A stretch of DNA of 59,917 nucleotides from an uncultured Luminiphilus sp. Its GTDB lineage: Bacteria; Pseudomonadota; Gammaproteobacteria; Pseudomonadales; Halieaceae. Made by a program: the position numbers and the translations under genes. The DNA is taken from positions 1 through 59,917 of the forward strand of contig CALKDK010000059.1 of assembly GCA_938084055.1 (NCBI GenBank). The letters run 5' to 3'. A model generated the notes under the pieces. It was not told the origin of the DNA. It worked only from the letters and a program-made list of their open reading frames with translations, and made no database searches. Shown one piece after another: positions 35,082 through 42,979 of this stretch; the first letter of the stretch is position 1, and the number at the start of each line of letters is the position of its first letter.

Positions 35082-35097
35082 AAATGTCCGGTCAATT
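35082..35097. promoter_or_regulatory. Predicted operator, site 6 (hyuA operon)
   Basis: AAATGTCCGGTCAATT, two mismatches from AAATGTnCGnACATTT. It lies 60 bp upstream of the hyuA start and 67 bp from site 5 (centre to centre about 82 bp). Two sites in one divergent region could allow cooperative or looped repression. Confidence 0.5.
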
Positions 35098-35156
35098 GAA
35101 AATAATGACGTTTGCGGCCCGCCAAGTACCCGATAATTGTAATCAGGAGGCCTTCA

Positions 35157-37217
35157 ATGTCCTACCGCCTAGGTGTCGATGTCGGCGGAACTTTCACCGA
35201 CTTAATCCTTGTCAACGAGACGTCTGGCGAGATTCATACTGCCAAAGTGCCCAGCACACCGGACGACTCCTCTGTGGGCGTCATGAACGGTGTGGAGCGT
35301 GTCTGCGGTAATGCGGGTATTGACCCATCCAAGATCTCCCAGGTCATGCACGGCACCACGGTTGCCACCAACACGATTCTGACAGGCACCGGGGCCAAGG
35401 TAGGCCTGGTTACCACGCGGGGTTACAAGCAGGTGCTGCAAATTGCCCGCTCCTATGTTCCCGGCGGCCTGGGCGGCTGGGTTATCTACAATAAAAGCAA
35501 TCCACTTGCCCCACTTGCCTGCACCATTGAAGCTGAGGAGCGGATAGGGGCTGATGGCAAGGTGGTGCGTGGGTTGGACGCCAAGGCACTCGAGAAGGCC
35601 ATGGATCAATTGAAGGAGGAGAATATCGAAGCCCTGACGGTATCGCTCATCAATTCCTATGCGAATGCCAAACACGAGAAAGCGGTGGAGCGGGTTGCCC
35701 GCAAGGCCTTGCCCGGTGTGCCCATTTCGCTCTCGTCCTCGGTTGTACCTGAAATGCAGGAGTACGAGCGCACCATTACTACAGTCGCTAATTCCTATGT
35801 TCGTCCCAAGGTGGCCGAGTACGTCAAAAACCTGGAAAAAAAGCTCAAGCAAGGTAACAAGAAAACGCAGCTTAATATCCTGCGCTCTGATGGGGGTATG
35901 GCATCTGCCAAGTTGGCCCAGCAATTGCCTGTCAACCTGCTTATGAGCGGGCCCGCTGGCGGTGTATCCGGTGCGGTATGGGTGGCCAGGCAGGCGGGAT
36001 TCGAGAATCTGTTGACCTTTGATATGGGCGGCACCTCCACGGATGTGGCTCTTGTGCAGGAGGGTAAGGCTCAGCTCAGGCGCGAGACCACAGTCGGTGA
36101 CGTTACGGTCCGCGCTTCGTCGGTTGATGTGCGCACTGTGGGGGCGGGTGGTGGTTCCATCGCCCACGTTCCAGAATTGACCGGCGCACTGCGGGTGGGA
36201 CCCGAAAGTGCGGGTGCGCAACCCGGTCCGGCGGCCTACAACAAGGGGGGTGAGTTACCCACTGTGACCGACGCTAACGTTGTGCTCGGTTACCTGCCCA
36301 GTGAAGTCCGCCTGGGCGGTGATATGGAAATACGCAGGGATATGGCCGAACGGGCGATTAGACCCATTGCCAAGGCTCTGGGCATATCGGTGAAACGTGC
36401 AGCGGCGGGCATCGTCGATATCGTTAACGAAAACATGTACGGCGCCCTGCGTCTGGTATCCGTAGAACAGGGGTATGACCCGCGGGATTTTGCCCTCATT
36501 GGCTTTGGCGGTGCAGGGCCCCTGCACGCCAATGCCCTGGGTCGATTGATGAATAGCTGGCCGGTGATTATTCCACCGGGACCGGGGGTTCTGTGTGCCT
36601 ACGGTGACGCAACCACCCGGGTGCGTGATGAAGCCTCGAGAACCTATATCCGGCGCTTCGGTGATACGACGACGGGTGACCTGGCTAAAATCTACGACGA
36701 ATTGGCCGCCAAGGCACTCAAGACACTGGCCCAGCAAGGTGTGCCGGCGAAGGAAACCTCAGTGTCCTGTCAGGCTGACATACGTTATCAGGGCCAGGGT
36801 TTGCAGCTGACGGTTGATTTTGACCTCAAAGAACTCAAGAAGGGCGACCTGTCCATTATTGGTGACCCCTTCGATGAAATGCACAAGCAGCTGTTCACCT
36901 TCGCTCTCGATTCGGACAAGGAGATTGTTAACCTTCGGGCGGTGGCCCAGGGCAAAAGCGCGGAGATTGAAGCCCGAAAATTACCCAAGTCCGGGTCTCG
37001 GAACCCGGTTAAGGCCGCCAAGCTGGGTACTACCACCGTGTTCATGGATGGCAAAGACCTGGAAGCGACGCTCTACAAGCGCGAACAGCTCAAAGCCGGG
37101 AACAAGATAGAAGGCCCGGCGGTGGTGCTGGAGATGGACTCCACCACGGTCATCCTTGCGGGTCATACCGGCAACGTCGACGAGTTCGGCAACATCCTGA
37201 TTGCACCGACGGTTTAA
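35157..37217 (+). CDS. hyuA: Hydantoinase/oxoprolinase subunit A (HyuA-type)
   Basis: ATP-binding subunit of the ATP-dependent hydantoinase/5-oxoprolinase/N-methylhydantoinase family, which opens lactam or imide rings. The 686-residue protein starts YRLGVDVGGTFTDLILVN, the actin-fold phosphate-binding motif, followed by VMHGTTVATNTIL, LLMSGPAGGVSGA, TFDMGGTSTDVALV and FGGAGPLHANALG. The CAGGAGG box six bases before ATG 35157 fixes the start. Length fits HyuA. HyuB follows after 13 bp. The family also contains subunits of acetone and acetophenone carboxylases, so a carboxylation role is the alternative. Confidence 0.9.
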   Translation: MSYRLGVDVGGTFTDLILVNETSGEIHTAKVPSTPDDSSVGVMNGVERVCGNAGIDPSKISQVMHGTTVATNTILTGTGAKVGLVTTRGYKQVLQIARSYVPGGLGGWVIYNKSNPLAPLACTIEAEERIGADGKVVRGLDAKALEKAMDQLKEENIEALTVSLINSYANAKHEKAVERVARKALPGVPISLSSSVVPEMQEYERTITTVANSYVRPKVAEYVKNLEKKLKQGNKKTQLNILRSDGGMASAKLAQQLPVNLLMSGPAGGVSGAVWVARQAGFENLLTFDMGGTSTDVALVQEGKAQLRRETTVGDVTVRASSVDVRTVGAGGGSIAHVPELTGALRVGPESAGAQPGPAAYNKGGELPTVTDANVVLGYLPSEVRLGGDMEIRRDMAERAIRPIAKALGISVKRAAAGIVDIVNENMYGALRLVSVEQGYDPRDFALIGFGGAGPLHANALGRLMNSWPVIIPPGPGVLCAYGDATTRVRDEASRTYIRRFGDTTTGDLAKIYDELAAKALKTLAQQGVPAKETSVSCQADIRYQGQGLQLTVDFDLKELKKGDLSIIGDPFDEMHKQLFTFALDSDKEIVNLRAVAQGKSAEIEARKLPKSGSRNPVKAAKLGTTTVFMDGKDLEATLYKREQLKAGNKIEGPAVVLEMDSTTVILAGHTGNVDEFGNILIAPTV

Positions 37218-37230
37218 GGGGAGCGAGATA

Positions 37231-39258
37231 ATGCCTGCCACAATTGTAGAAACCAACAACAGCAAGTTCACCCGTCTCGATATCGATCCTATTACCTTGG
37301 ATATCATTGAAAATGCCATGATGAATGCTCGGTATGAGATGGATGCGGTCCTGTTCCGCACCGCCATGTCACCGGGTATCCGGGAGCAGCACGACGAATT
37401 TCCCATGATCGCCAACCTTGAAGGCAAGATGGTTGTGGGTCAGTTCGGCAGCTTTATCCACGGCTTCAAGGAGGCTTACGACGGAACCATCGAAGAGGGT
37501 GATCTCTTCCTGACCACCGATCCCTATGCCTGTAACGGTGCCATCAGCCATATCAATGACTGGTTGTTGTTGCGGCCCATTTTCAAGGACGGACGCTTGA
37601 TCGCTTATGCCGCCATGTTCGGTCACATGACCGATGTGGGTGGCAAGGTTCCCGGCAGCCTGCCCACCGATGCGCGCGAAATTTTTGAGGAGGGAATCCG
37701 CATCCCGCCCACCAAGATTTACAAGAACGATGAATTGCAGTCGGACCTGCTCGAGCTGATCCTGCACAATTGTCGAATGCCGAACTGGAACCGCAGTGAC
37801 TTCAATGCCCTGGTCGCAGCGATCCGCACCGCGGAGAAACGGGTGATCGAAATGGCAGGTCGATTTGGAGATGACGTTTTTTACTCCGCCCTTGATGAAC
37901 TGCTCGATCGCAACAAGCGCGCCATGGGTAAGTTGATCAAGTCCACGGTTCCTGAAAAGAAACAGTTCTTCGAGGACTACATTTGTGATGATGGGCTTGG
38001 TATGGGGCCCTATCGGATCAAGTGCGCCATGTGGCGCGACAAGGACAAGGTCATCTTTGATTTCGAGGGCACGGATCCCCAGTCGATCAGTTCGATCAAC
38101 TTCTATCTCAATGAGGAGATGTTCAAGATGTTCTGCGGGGTGTACATGATCATGGTCTTCGACCCCCAGATTATGTTCAACGATGGCTTCTATGACCTTA
38201 TGGAGGTCCGTATTCCCCACGGTACGCTACTGAAGCCGCAGGAACCTGCGGCACTGTCCTGCCGGACCCACGCCCTTGGACGCATTTTTGATGTCCTGGG
38301 CGGATTGCTGGGTCAGGGCGACCCTGATTTTCTGGCCGGAGCCGGATTCTCGGACAGCCCGCACTTCATGTATTCGGGCTATGACAAAAATGGTGAGTGG
38401 TATCAGCTGTATTCGATTGGCTTTGGCGGTATTCCTGGCAAGCCCTCGGGCGATGGTCCCGACGGCCACTCCCTCTGGCCAAGTTTCACCAATGTGCCCA
38501 ATGAATTTCTTGAGAGCTATTTCCCACTCCGTATTGAAACCTACGAGACGATCGTTGACAGCGGCGGTGCGGGCTATAACCGCGGCGGTAATGGCTTGAG
38601 AATGGGCTACTGCTTCCTCGAGCCGGGAACGATATCAATCCATGATGATCGCTGGCTGACCTACCCCTGGGGTGTCAACGGCGGTGAGCCGGGACGGCGG
38701 TCGGAGAAGATTCTCGCGCGCACCGATGGTTCCCAAGAGCGACTGCCCAGTAAGTGTGATCGGATCGAAGTGGGGTCTGGCGATATTCTCTACTTCAATA
38801 CCTGGGGCGGCGGCGGTTGCGGTGATCCCCTGAAGCGTGAAGTTGAGCGGGTCGAGTTTGATGTCCGTGCGGGACTGGTTTCTGCGGACGGTGCCAAGCG
38901 TTATGGCGTTGTGATGGATGCCAAGGGTCGGGTTAACGTGAAACGTACAGAAACCCTTCGGGCTCGCATGGCGAAAAAACGCGGCAAGGTACCGATGTTC
39001 GATCGCGGGGGCGATATTGCGACGCTTAAGAAGCGCTGTCTGAAGGAAACCGGGCTCGAGCCGCCGCGGCAACCCGAGTTTCAAACCTGGGCTCTGAAGC
39101 TTCTCGAGGGTGGCAAAGCCGCTTCTGGTAGTGTGAAGGTCAAGCGGTCTGCAGCCAAGAAAAGCACGAAAAAGAAGGCCGTAGCCAAAAAGAAGGCTGT
39201 GGTAAAGGCTGCCCCGAAGGCCAAAAGCAAGGCAAAATCTCGAAAGAAGACTGCCTGA
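37231..39258 (+). CDS. hyuB: Hydantoinase/oxoprolinase subunit B (HyuB-type) with lysine-rich tail
   Basis: Partner of HyuA in ATP-dependent ring opening. The 675-residue protein includes DPITLDIIENAMMNARYEMD, EGDLFLTTDPYACNGAISH, GHMTDVGGKVPGSLPTDA, DSGGAGYNRGGNGLRMGY and TWGGGGCGDPLKREVERV, all typical of HyuB. The unusual part is residues about 628-675, a low-complexity Lys/Ala/Ser tail with about 18 lysines, like a histone H1 C-terminus and absent from usual HyuB proteins as far as I know. It is translated 13 bp after hyuA and followed by the RutA-like gene after 54 bp. Confidence 0.9.
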   Translation: MPATIVETNNSKFTRLDIDPITLDIIENAMMNARYEMDAVLFRTAMSPGIREQHDEFPMIANLEGKMVVGQFGSFIHGFKEAYDGTIEEGDLFLTTDPYACNGAISHINDWLLLRPIFKDGRLIAYAAMFGHMTDVGGKVPGSLPTDAREIFEEGIRIPPTKIYKNDELQSDLLELILHNCRMPNWNRSDFNALVAAIRTAEKRVIEMAGRFGDDVFYSALDELLDRNKRAMGKLIKSTVPEKKQFFEDYICDDGLGMGPYRIKCAMWRDKDKVIFDFEGTDPQSISSINFYLNEEMFKMFCGVYMIMVFDPQIMFNDGFYDLMEVRIPHGTLLKPQEPAALSCRTHALGRIFDVLGGLLGQGDPDFLAGAGFSDSPHFMYSGYDKNGEWYQLYSIGFGGIPGKPSGDGPDGHSLWPSFTNVPNEFLESYFPLRIETYETIVDSGGAGYNRGGNGLRMGYCFLEPGTISIHDDRWLTYPWGVNGGEPGRRSEKILARTDGSQERLPSKCDRIEVGSGDILYFNTWGGGGCGDPLKREVERVEFDVRAGLVSADGAKRYGVVMDAKGRVNVKRTETLRARMAKKRGKVPMFDRGGDIATLKKRCLKETGLEPPRQPEFQTWALKLLEGGKAASGSVKVKRSAAKKSTKKKAVAKKKAVVKAAPKAKSKAKSRKKTA

Positions 39259-39312
39259 TGCGCCCCGGTGTGGGGATAACGCCCCACACCCAAGCCTAGA
39301 GGATTCCTTCAG

Positions 39313-40371
39313 ATGAAGTTCGGTGTTTTCCTACCCAACGGCAGCAATGGTTACATACCCTCTGCTGCCAGTCCTGTTTACGAGCCCACCTATCAGCACA
39401 ATCTCGATATTTCTCTGGCTGCCGAGAAACATGGGCTCGACTTCGTGCTGTCCATGATGAAATTTCGTGGTTTTGGCGGGGACACGGGTTACTGGGATGG
39501 ATGCATGGAATCGTTCACGCTGATGGCGGGCCTTGCTGCGGCAACCGACAGAATCGGACTGTTTCCGTCAATTTCAATTTTGAGTCAGCACCCCGCTGTG
39601 GTGGCACGTATGGTGGCTACCATAGACGATATTAGCGGTGGACGCTGCGGGCTGAATATCGTGACCGGCTGGAATCGACCCGAATACACGCAGATGGGCA
39701 TGTGGCCGGGGGATGAACACTATCAAAACCGGTACGACTATGCGGCAGAGTATGTGCAGATTCTTCAGGCGCTCTGGCGGGATGGGCGGGCCTCCTGGGA
39801 GGGCAACTATTTCAAGCTCGACGACTGCTCGGTGCTACCCCGGCCTCAACGTGAGATTCCTCTGGTGTGTGCAGGCGCGTCCCCGGCGGGCCGGCAGTTC
39901 GTCGCACGCTATGCCGACCACCAATTTGTGTTGACCAGTGAGGACAACCTGGTCACCTCGGTGCAGGATATCCGGGATAAGGCTGGGGCCACCGGTCGGG
40001 AGGTAGGCATCTATGCGCTGTTCCATCTGGTGGTTGCCGATAGCGACGAGCAGGCAAGAGCCGATGTCGACGCCATTATTGCGGGCGCTGATCAGGGTGC
40101 CATTGCCAACATTCTGGCCAGCGCGGATCTCGACACGAACAAGGGTGGGACCGCGGATCAGCTCAAGGCGGCGCTGAATCAGGACGTCGAGGCTGGCAAT
40201 ATGGCGTTTATGGGCATTCCCGTTATTTATGGGGCGCCTGACACGGTAGCCCGCCGTATCGAGGGTATTGTCGCCAGAACGGGTATTGATGGCATGCTGT
40301 TTAGCTGGCCGGATTTTGTCAGTGGCATTGAGCGTTTTGGATCCGAGGTGTTACCGGGCTTGAAAGTTTGA
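39313..40371 (+). CDS. RutA-like bacterial-luciferase-family flavin monooxygenase
   Basis: Reduced-FMN-dependent oxygenase. The 352-residue protein is close to RutA (pyrimidine oxygenase) along its length: MKFGVFLPNGSNGY, LSMMKFRGFGGDTGYWDG, ESFTLMAGLAAATDRI, ATIDDISGGRCGLNIVTGWN, EYTQMGMWPGDEHY and RYDYAAEYVQIL. RutA cleaves the uracil ring at an amide bond using a flavin oxygen adduct; a comparable attack on another cyclic amide is inferred. It is the third gene of the hyuA-hyuB operon. No RutC, RutF or RutG homologue is in the window, so this is not the standard uracil pathway. Confidence 0.88.
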   Translation: MKFGVFLPNGSNGYIPSAASPVYEPTYQHNLDISLAAEKHGLDFVLSMMKFRGFGGDTGYWDGCMESFTLMAGLAAATDRIGLFPSISILSQHPAVVARMVATIDDISGGRCGLNIVTGWNRPEYTQMGMWPGDEHYQNRYDYAAEYVQILQALWRDGRASWEGNYFKLDDCSVLPRPQREIPLVCAGASPAGRQFVARYADHQFVLTSEDNLVTSVQDIRDKAGATGREVGIYALFHLVVADSDEQARADVDAIIAGADQGAIANILASADLDTNKGGTADQLKAALNQDVEAGNMAFMGIPVIYGAPDTVARRIEGIVARTGIDGMLFSWPDFVSGIERFGSEVLPGLKV

Positions 40372-40383
40372 ATTCACTGCAAC

Positions 40384-40755
40384 TCAGCCGTCGTTTTCTA
40401 CCTGATCAACTACGGCTCGATAGTCCTGCTCATCCCTATCTTCAAGGTCTTCCAGCTCGCCAACAATGATGCGGGTGACCTCCTTGAAGATGGCTCTGTG
40501 CCGCGCCGCCCGTTCTTCCATGTCTGAGTCTGTGAGCTGGTAGGTTTCTATATCGCTCGCCGAAAACAACCCCTTGGCCCTGGCGACCCGCTCCAGCGTG
40601 TCGAGACGATCTCGAGTGACAGACAGTTCCCCAGTCAGTGCCATTACCATCGAAAGTAGCCGGTCGACATCGGGATCAGAAAAGTAGAAAGGCCGCTTAC
40701 CCTTGGCTTTCCTCTGCAGGGTAACCTCGTCGGGACCTTCGCTCACTTCTGGCAC
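40384..40755 (-). CDS. Small hypothetical protein paired with a methyltransferase
   Basis: I do not recognise this 123-residue, mostly helical and highly charged protein. It contains a heptad-like region ELSVTRDRLDTLERVARAKG (about residues 42-61) preceded by DPDVDRLLSMVMAL, and an acidic C-terminus. A coiled coil is likely and no membrane segment is seen. Its GTG start overlaps the end of the methyltransferase gene by 13 bases, so the two are translationally coupled and probably work together. It carries no operator copy upstream. Confidence 0.7.
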   Translation of the reverse strand: MPEVSEGPDEVTLQRKAKGKRPFYFSDPDVDRLLSMVMALTGELSVTRDRLDTLERVARAKGLFSASDIETYQLTDSDMEERAARHRAIFKEVTRIIVGELEDLEDRDEQDYRAVVDQVENDG

Positions 40756-41903
40756 CCGTACACAAACCAGACGCCACCCCCACCAAAGTCACCCCCCTGA
40801 AAGGTGTTACTGCGTTGGGTTTCCTGAAAGGCGCTGGGCACCATAATCTGGATGGGCGTGTGGGACTGAAAGCCCGCGTCGCGGGCCAGGGCCTCGAGGT
40901 CAAGCAGATGGCTTTTGCGCCAGAAGGGTTCGTTATTGTTCTCGCTGTCCCAATCAAAGATGAAAGTGTCAAACGGCTCCATACCCTCGTAGGGGGGCGT
41001 CTCAACATGGAGCATCATGCCGCCTGGCTTAAGCACGCGGTGACACTCGCGAATGACGTTCTTGATGGCAGCGGACGAGGTCTCGTGTAACAGGATGTGT
41101 GACACCACCAGATCAAAGGAGTTGTCCTCAAAATCGGTGGACTCGGCATTTTGCTGGGAGAAATGAACCGGGAGTCCCATAGAGGACGCCCGAGCATGGG
41201 CGTGGCGTAGCATGGGTGCAGCCACATCAATCGCGTGGACCTCGGCACCCTCGAAGCCGCTGGCGTAGGGCAGGGTGCTGTGGCCTACCGCGCACCCCAT
41301 ATCCAGAATGCGTGTTGGTTTAAAATCGGGGTGCTCCTGCTTCAGCCATGCGACTGTACTGTCTCCCATGTCAGCATTGTTGACGCCCATCTGACCCATG
41401 GCATAAATGTAAACCGCGCGGTCGTAGATAGCACCCTGGGCGACGTCGTTATCAATGTACTCGGTATGATAGCCGCCGGGCTGGCAGTGAATATCGACCG
41501 CCGTATGGTACGAAGGAATTTGCAGGTCCGGGTCTAGCCGCAGGCTGCCAATTTTAGGGGTCGCTGCAGCTTGGGCCGCCAGGTCTGCAATAGCCCGCTC
41601 CACAGGTATTTGTGCCGCTGACCACATCATTTCCTGGCTGGTTCGAAGCAGCGAGCTCCATGCCTGGTAATGACTGTCCTGCTTCATAACTTGCCCCACC
41701 TCCTGAATGGATTGGGGTTCCCGCTGGTGCTCAGCAACGAAGCGCGGCTTGGCCCTTTTTTCGTAGGCTGTTTTCAATCCCGGGTGTAGTGCGGTGACCA
41801 GGTGTTCCTTGAAAGAACGCACAAAGTGCTGCCGCGCAAGTTCGTCATGACTGGTCTCTGGTAGGGCATCGTGGACATGTTGTTCTTTGTAGGCGATTGA
41901 CAT
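40743..41903 (-). CDS. Class I SAM-dependent methyltransferase with long N-terminal extension
   Basis: The C-terminal part (about residues 190-330) is a Rossmann methyltransferase domain: RILDMGCAVGHSTLPYA (SAM-binding motif I), VHAIDVAAPMLRHAHA, DFEDNSFDLVVSHILLHE and HRVLKPGGMMLHVETP. About 190 N-terminal residues form a helical region that I do not recognise, including FVRSFKEHLVTALHPGLK. Total length is 386 residues. Small-molecule methylation is likely and the acceptor unknown. It is coupled to the small coiled-coil-like protein downstream. Convergent with the RutA-like gene and divergent from the SDR gene. Confidence 0.85.
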   Translation of the reverse strand: MSIAYKEQHVHDALPETSHDELARQHFVRSFKEHLVTALHPGLKTAYEKRAKPRFVAEHQREPQSIQEVGQVMKQDSHYQAWSSLLRTSQEMMWSAAQIPVERAIADLAAQAAATPKIGSLRLDPDLQIPSYHTAVDIHCQPGGYHTEYIDNDVAQGAIYDRAVYIYAMGQMGVNNADMGDSTVAWLKQEHPDFKPTRILDMGCAVGHSTLPYASGFEGAEVHAIDVAAPMLRHAHARASSMGLPVHFSQQNAESTDFEDNSFDLVVSHILLHETSSAAIKNVIRECHRVLKPGGMMLHVETPPYEGMEPFDTFIFDWDSENNNEPFWRKSHLLDLEALARDAGFQSHTPIQIMVPSAFQETQRSNTFQGGDFGGGGVWFVYGCQK

Positions 41904-42107
41904 GATTGCAGTCCTGCTCGTGGCATGGGCGAAGGTACCATGCCGAATATAGCCTAGTGGGGTCGGGCCGCCAATGGTGATTGCATGCCAGGACTTGCAG
42001 TTCCCTGCGCTCGGATGTGTTGGGTTTGAAGCGTTCTGGCTTGCCCTTTAACGATGCACAGTGCACCTTTGGCATATTTTCAGAACGAGTCTTAAACGGG
42101 GGTGGGT

Positions 42108-42863
42108 ATGAGAGAGCAACTTGCTTTGGTTACAGGGGCGGGTATTGGTTTGGGCCGCGCAACGGCATTGGCACTCGCGAACGCGGGTTACCGGGTCATA
42201 GTGACTGATGTATTGGAGGTGGAAGGACGGGAAGTGGTCGCTGAGATCGTTAATAGCGGTAGGCTGGCAGAGTTCCATGCCCTCGATGTTACTGACAGCG
42301 GTGCCGTCAACAGGGTTGTCAGTGCGGTAGAGGCCCAACACGGGCCCGTTACGGCGCTGGTTTTGAACGCGGGTATTGCCCGCACGCTACCCCTTGCGAG
42401 TTTGGAGGATGCGGCCTGGGATGAAACGATGAACGTCAATCTCAAAGGCATGATGCGCGTTATGCGCGCGGCTATTCCGGGTATGCAGACTGCAGGCGGT
42501 GGGGCAATCGTCTGTCTTTCCTCAATTGTGGGTGCTGTCCTTGGGTGGTCAGAGCATATTCCCTATGTCGCGAGTAAGGGGGGGGTTATGGGATTGGTGC
42601 GCGCCGCCGCTTTGGAGTTTGCCGGCCAGGGCATTCGTGTCAACGGGATTGCCCCGGGGGTCATTCGTTCTGCACAAACTCTCGATCCCGTGAATTCACT
42701 GGGCGAAGATGGGCTGGCTGCCTTTGCCGAAACCGTACCTCTGGGCAGGGTGGGCAATCCAGAAGATATTGCCGATGTCGCCGTATTTCTATTGTCTGAC
42801 AAGGCCCGCTACCTAACCGGACAGGTGATCCCGGTGGACGGTGGTACCACCATCAGCCTGTAG
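42108..42863 (+). CDS. Short-chain dehydrogenase/reductase
   Basis: NAD(P)-dependent oxidoreductase of the classical SDR/FabG type. The 251-residue protein has the cofactor motif VTGAGIGLGRATALALA, LVLNAGIAR, the catalytic Ser in CLSSIVGAVLGW, the YVASKGG Tyr-Lys pair and a C-terminal GQVIPVDGGTT. The ATG at 42108 is preferred over GTG 42102 because of a GGGGG box just upstream. It stands alone, followed by a bidirectional terminator. Substrate unknown; oxidation of a hydroxyacid or alcohol intermediate of the catabolic region is possible. Confidence 0.9.
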   Translation: MREQLALVTGAGIGLGRATALALANAGYRVIVTDVLEVEGREVVAEIVNSGRLAEFHALDVTDSGAVNRVVSAVEAQHGPVTALVLNAGIARTLPLASLEDAAWDETMNVNLKGMMRVMRAAIPGMQTAGGGAIVCLSSIVGAVLGWSEHIPYVASKGGVMGLVRAAALEFAGQGIRVNGIAPGVIRSAQTLDPVNSLGEDGLAAFAETVPLGRVGNPEDIADVAVFLLSDKARYLTGQVIPVDGGTTISL

Positions 42864-42938
42864 GCTGGGGTGGCAATGGCCTCACAGTATGGCCGTCTGC
42901 CTACCGAAGCGTGAGGTGAGGTCAAAAAACAGGCAAAA

Positions 42939-42967
42939 AAAAAGCAGGGCGCATAGCCCTGCTTTTT
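42939..42967. terminator. Bidirectional intrinsic terminator
   Basis: AAAAAGCAGGGC - GCATA - GCCCTGCTTTTT forms a 12-bp perfect stem with A/T tracts on both sides. It sits between the convergent SDR gene (plus) and TonB-receptor gene (minus), so it can end both transcripts. Confidence 0.9.
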
Positions 42968-42979
42968 GGGTCAGACCAC

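Noticed and set aside
35157-39258. Acetone or acetophenone carboxylase subunits
   Set aside because: The HyuA and HyuB lengths and motifs fit the hydantoinase branch and no small third carboxylase subunit is present; the alternative is noted but weaker.
21439-40371. A standard Rut uracil-degradation operon
   Set aside because: Only RutA-, RutB- and RutD-like proteins are present, in separate operons, with no RutC, RutF or RutG and with many CoA enzymes.
40384-41903. Toxin-antitoxin pair
   Set aside because: The larger partner is clearly a SAM methyltransferase and neither protein resembles a toxin or antitoxin.
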